Positions 61,792-64,000 of a stretch of 64,000 nucleotides of DNA are shown here, piece after piece; positions within the stretch are counted from its first letter, which is position 1; every line of letters begins with the position of its first letter. The notes beneath the pieces are model-generated. The model had not been told where the DNA came from. It saw only the letters and a program-made list of their open reading frames with translations, and made no database searches. Origin of the DNA: Neomoorella stamsii (GTDB lineage Bacteria > Bacillota > DSM-521 > Neomoorellales > Neomoorellaceae); the NCBI RefSeq assembly GCF_002995805.1, contig NZ_PVXL01000046.1, positions 186,001-250,000 on the forward strand, given 5' to 3'. A program made the position numbers and the translations under genes.

Positions 61792-63594
61792 TTAAGCTAA
61801 TCCTAACCTTTCCATGGTGGCTGCCGTTACCCGGCCTTCCTCGTCCCAGCCGCGCACCTGGTAGTATTCGGCCAGCATCTGCGCCAGGGCGGAAGTCTTA
61901 CCCTTCGCCGGTCCTTCGGGCATGGGTTCCTCCAGGAGGCGCGGCGCCAGGGTATCGTCGGCTTTCGTTAGCCCCGCGGCAAAGTTGAAGAGCCGCTCCA
62001 GGTTGAAGATGCGCTCGCCGGCCAGGAGGCCGCTGGCTTCGGTATAGGGCACGCCGGTGGCCGGGGCCAGCATGCTGGCGACATCCGGCGCTCCCAGGGC
62101 AAAGGTGATAAAGAGGCACATGCCGCTGGCGTCCACCAGGGCGGTGAGGTCCTGGAAGGCCTTATCCAGGGCCGCCTTGCCCTCAGGCGAATGAGGGTCA
62201 GTCTGCACCGGGATGCCCAGGACCTCCGAGGCAATGGTGTAGCCCCGGACGTGGCAACCGCCACGATTGGCGGTGGCGTAATTCAGGCCGATACCCTGGA
62301 AGGCCCGTGGGTCATAGGCCGGGTATTCCTGCTTCTTGCTGCTCATGGACAGCTCGGGGTGGCCGTAACGTTCGGCCAGGCGGTAGGAACCCTCGGCCAG
62401 GAGGTCACCGATGCCTTCGCGGTAACCTACCTTGCGGGCCGTTTCTACCAGCACGGCGGCGTTACCAAATTCCAGAGGCAGCTCTGTATCCTTCGCCGGC
62501 AGGTAGCCCTTCTCATAAAGCTCCATGGCGCAAGCCAGGGTAGCGCCGAAGGAAATAGGATCGTACCCCAGCTCATTGGCCAGGTAATTAGCTTTGGTCA
62601 CCGCCGCTAAGTCGTCTACACCGCAGTCAGCCCCCAGGGACCAGAGAGCTTCGTACTCCGGCCCTTCGCCGTGGCCGGCATAGGGGCCCCCGGGCACCAG
62701 GGTGGCGCGGCCGCAGGCCATGGGGCAGGACAGGCAGCCCTTCTTGCGTACCAGGTAGTTTTCCGCTAGGGCTTCGCCGCTGATTTTGGCCGCCCCCGCA
62801 AAGACGCCCGTCTGGAAGTTGCGGGTCGGCAGGCCGCCGTGGGCGTTGATGACATTGACCAGCACGCCGGTACCATAGGTCGGGAGGCCGCCGTGGGTAA
62901 CGTCGTTGGCCTTGATTTTGGCCAGGGCCGCCAGGACCGCTTCCCGGAAGGCCGGCCCGTCAGCCACCTTAATCCCGCCGTGGCCACGGACAGCGATGGC
63001 CTTCAGGTTCTTCGAACCCATGACGGCGCCGACGCCCGAACGGCCGGCAGCCCGGTGCTTGTCATTGATAACGCAGGCAAAGCGCACCAGCTTTTCCCCC
63101 GCCGGGCCGATGCAGGCCACCCTGGCATTGGGGCAGGTAGCCGCTCTTATAGCATCTTCCGTCTCGTGGGTATTCTTACCCCACAGCTCTCCGGCCGGCC
63201 GCAGTTCACAGGAGCCATCTTCAATCCAGAGGTAAACAGGTTCGGCTGCCTTGCCCTCAAAAATAATCCCGTCAAAGCCGGCATACTTCAGTTCGCCGCC
63301 AAAATAGCCACCGGAGCTAGAGGCAGCAATGGCTCCCGTAAGGGGCGACTTGGTGACGACGTTATAGCGGCTGCCGGAAATGGCCATGGTCCCGGTCAGG
63401 GGACCGGTCATGAAGATCAGCTTGTTTTCCGGTGCTAAAGGATCAACCTTAGGGTCAATTTCATCATAAAGGATCTTGCTGGCCAGGCCCCGGGCGCCGA
63501 CATAATCCCGGGCCAGGGCAGGGTCTAACTTTTCAACCCGGCACTCGCCGCTGCTTAAATTAACCCTCAGCAGTTGCCCAATCCAGCCGTACAT
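61792..63594 (-). CDS. Tungsten-dependent aldehyde:ferredoxin oxidoreductase
   Basis: A 600-residue protein, the normal AOR length. N-terminal pterin-binding domain ([20 protein letters not shown], then [20 protein letters not shown]). The iron-sulfur ligands are [10 protein letters not shown] (CxxCxxxC) with the fourth Cys in [12 protein letters not shown]. It oxidises aldehydes to acids with ferredoxin, or the reverse at low potential. It lies 1 nt after the Fe-S subunit gene. The operon resembles AorABC, where the enzyme also reduces NAD. Confidence 0.93.
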   Translation of the reverse strand: MYGWIGQLLRVNLSSGECRVEKLDPALARDYVGARGLASKILYDEIDPKVDPLAPENKLIFMTGPLTGTMAISGSRYNVVTKSPLTGAIAASSSGGYFGGELKYAGFDGIIFEGKAAEPVYLWIEDGSCELRPAGELWGKNTHETEDAIRAATCPNARVACIGPAGEKLVRFACVINDKHRAAGRSGVGAVMGSKNLKAIAVRGHGGIKVADGPAFREAVLAALAKIKANDVTHGGLPTYGTGVLVNVINAHGGLPTRNFQTGVFAGAAKISGEALAENYLVRKKGCLSCPMACGRATLVPGGPYAGHGEGPEYEALWSLGADCGVDDLAAVTKANYLANELGYDPISFGATLACAMELYEKGYLPAKDTELPLEFGNAAVLVETARKVGYREGIGDLLAEGSYRLAERYGHPELSMSSKKQEYPAYDPRAFQGIGLNYATANRGGCHVRGYTIASEVLGIPVQTDPHSPEGKAALDKAFQDLTALVDASGMCLFITFALGAPDVASMLAPATGVPYTEASGLLAGERIFNLERLFNFAAGLTKADDTLAPRLLEEPMPEGPAKGKTSALAQMLAEYYQVRGWDEEGRVTAATMERLGLA

Positions 63595-63595
63595 C

Positions 63596-64000
63596 TTAGA
63601 CCACCTCCCGTAGAGCAGCCTGGACCCTGCGGGCCATTTGCAGCCGCTTGCCCAGGGCCTGGCCGGCCGGTTCTTTATACTCCAGGGCGCCCCAGGGGCA
63701 GTTCAGGACGCACTCCGGCTCGCCCTGGCAGAGGTCGCATTTGACTACCTTCTGCTCCGCTACCGAATAATCAACCGCACCAAAGGGACAGGCCATGATA
63801 CACATGCGGCAGCCGATGCAGCGGTCCTCGTTAATCACCACAGCATTGGTTTTCTCATCACGGCTGATGGCCCCGGCCGGGCAGACGGCCTGGCAGGCGG
63901 GCTCATCACAGTGCTGGCAGACTACCGGCAGGTAATAATCATCATCAAGGAAGGCTGCCACCGACAGCCGGGCTGCCGCCGGGTTGAATTCACCGGTATG
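63596..64000 (-). CDS. Polyferredoxin-type 4Fe-4S subunit, AorA-like (5' end beyond window)
   Basis: At least 134 residues; the frame is still open at the right edge ([20 protein letters not shown] at its visible start), so a GTG at 63961 is internal. It has [14 protein letters not shown], then [12 protein letters not shown], then [15 protein letters not shown], the pattern of four-cluster DmsB/AorA-type proteins (the first motif would lie past the edge). It carries electrons from AOR to the FAD subunit. Confidence 0.9.
   Translation of the reverse strand, partial: HTGEFNPAAARLSVAAFLDDDYYLPVVCQHCDEPACQAVCPAGAISRDEKTNAVVINEDRCIGCRMCIMACPFGAVDYSVAEQKVVKCDLCQGEPECVLNCPWGALEYKEPAGQALGKRLQMARRVQAALREVV

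Overview
The window looks like chromosome of a thermophilic, anaerobic, flagellated Firmicute of the Moorella type (inference). Grounds: GC-rich sequence with purine-rich AGGAGG-like ribosome sites; flagellar, csrA/fliW and chemotaxis genes of clostridial type; a sigma-28 promoter matching the Bacillus/Clostridium consensus; a c-di-GMP riboswitch; a spore-type SleB/CwlJ hydrolase; a tungsten-type aldehyde:ferredoxin oxidoreductase operon; and several MtaA/UroD-fold proteins of the kind common in acetogens. I see no rRNA, tRNA, CRISPR array or intact insertion sequence.

Layout. 1-1.3 kb: two nucleotide-sugar genes (LegC-like aminotransferase, cut by the left edge, and LegB-like dehydratase), probably for glycosylating flagellin. 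1.3-2.7 kb: remnant coding sequence and an AbrB/RelE toxin-antitoxin pair with promoter and palindromic operator. 2.9-8.2 kb: an unusual second Hsp70 module (TPR protein, J-like protein with HPP instead of HPD, GrpE-like, DnaK-like). 8.3-8.9 kb: Uma2 nuclease-fold protein. 9-27.3 kb: late flagellar and chemotaxis genes on the minus strand (cheW-cheA-cheB, then flgM-flgN-flgK-flgL, then fliW-csrA). Between flgL and fliW lie a giant 18-repeat TIG surface protein, split by a frameshift, and two SLH-domain exported proteins. 27.4-40 kb: DUF1540 peptide, a chemoreceptor under a c-di-GMP riboswitch, polysaccharide deacetylase, M1 peptidase, APC permease, HtrA protease, a tiny membrane protein, CinA, SleB-type hydrolase, YigZ/IMPACT protein, metallo-beta-lactamase-fold protein and a coiled-coil protein with an 11-residue repeat.

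40.2-58.6 kb is the most interesting part: fifteen minus-strand genes with short gaps. They start at a textbook sigma-54 promoter (56459-56474) with three TTTCA-n3-TGAAA enhancer-like sites, and lie just downstream of a PrpR-type sigma-54 activator. They encode a DUF1537 sugar-acid kinase, a PdxA-like dehydrogenase, three UroD/MtaA-fold proteins, a complete TRAP transporter, an iron alcohol dehydrogenase, an acetoin/2-oxoacid dehydrogenase E1alpha-E1beta-E2, two SDR dehydrogenases and a LarA-type nickel racemase. My reading is a regulated pathway that imports a hydroxylated, possibly methylated, organic acid and breaks it down to a triose phosphate plus acetyl-CoA. The substrate is not known.

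58.7-59.8 kb holds a HepT/MntA toxin-antitoxin pair and a small coiled-coil membrane protein. 60-64 kb holds an AorABC-like operon (iron-sulfur subunit cut by the right edge, AOR catalytic subunit, MoaD-like protein, FAD/NAD oxidoreductase) that would interconvert aldehydes and acids and pass electrons to NAD or ferredoxin.
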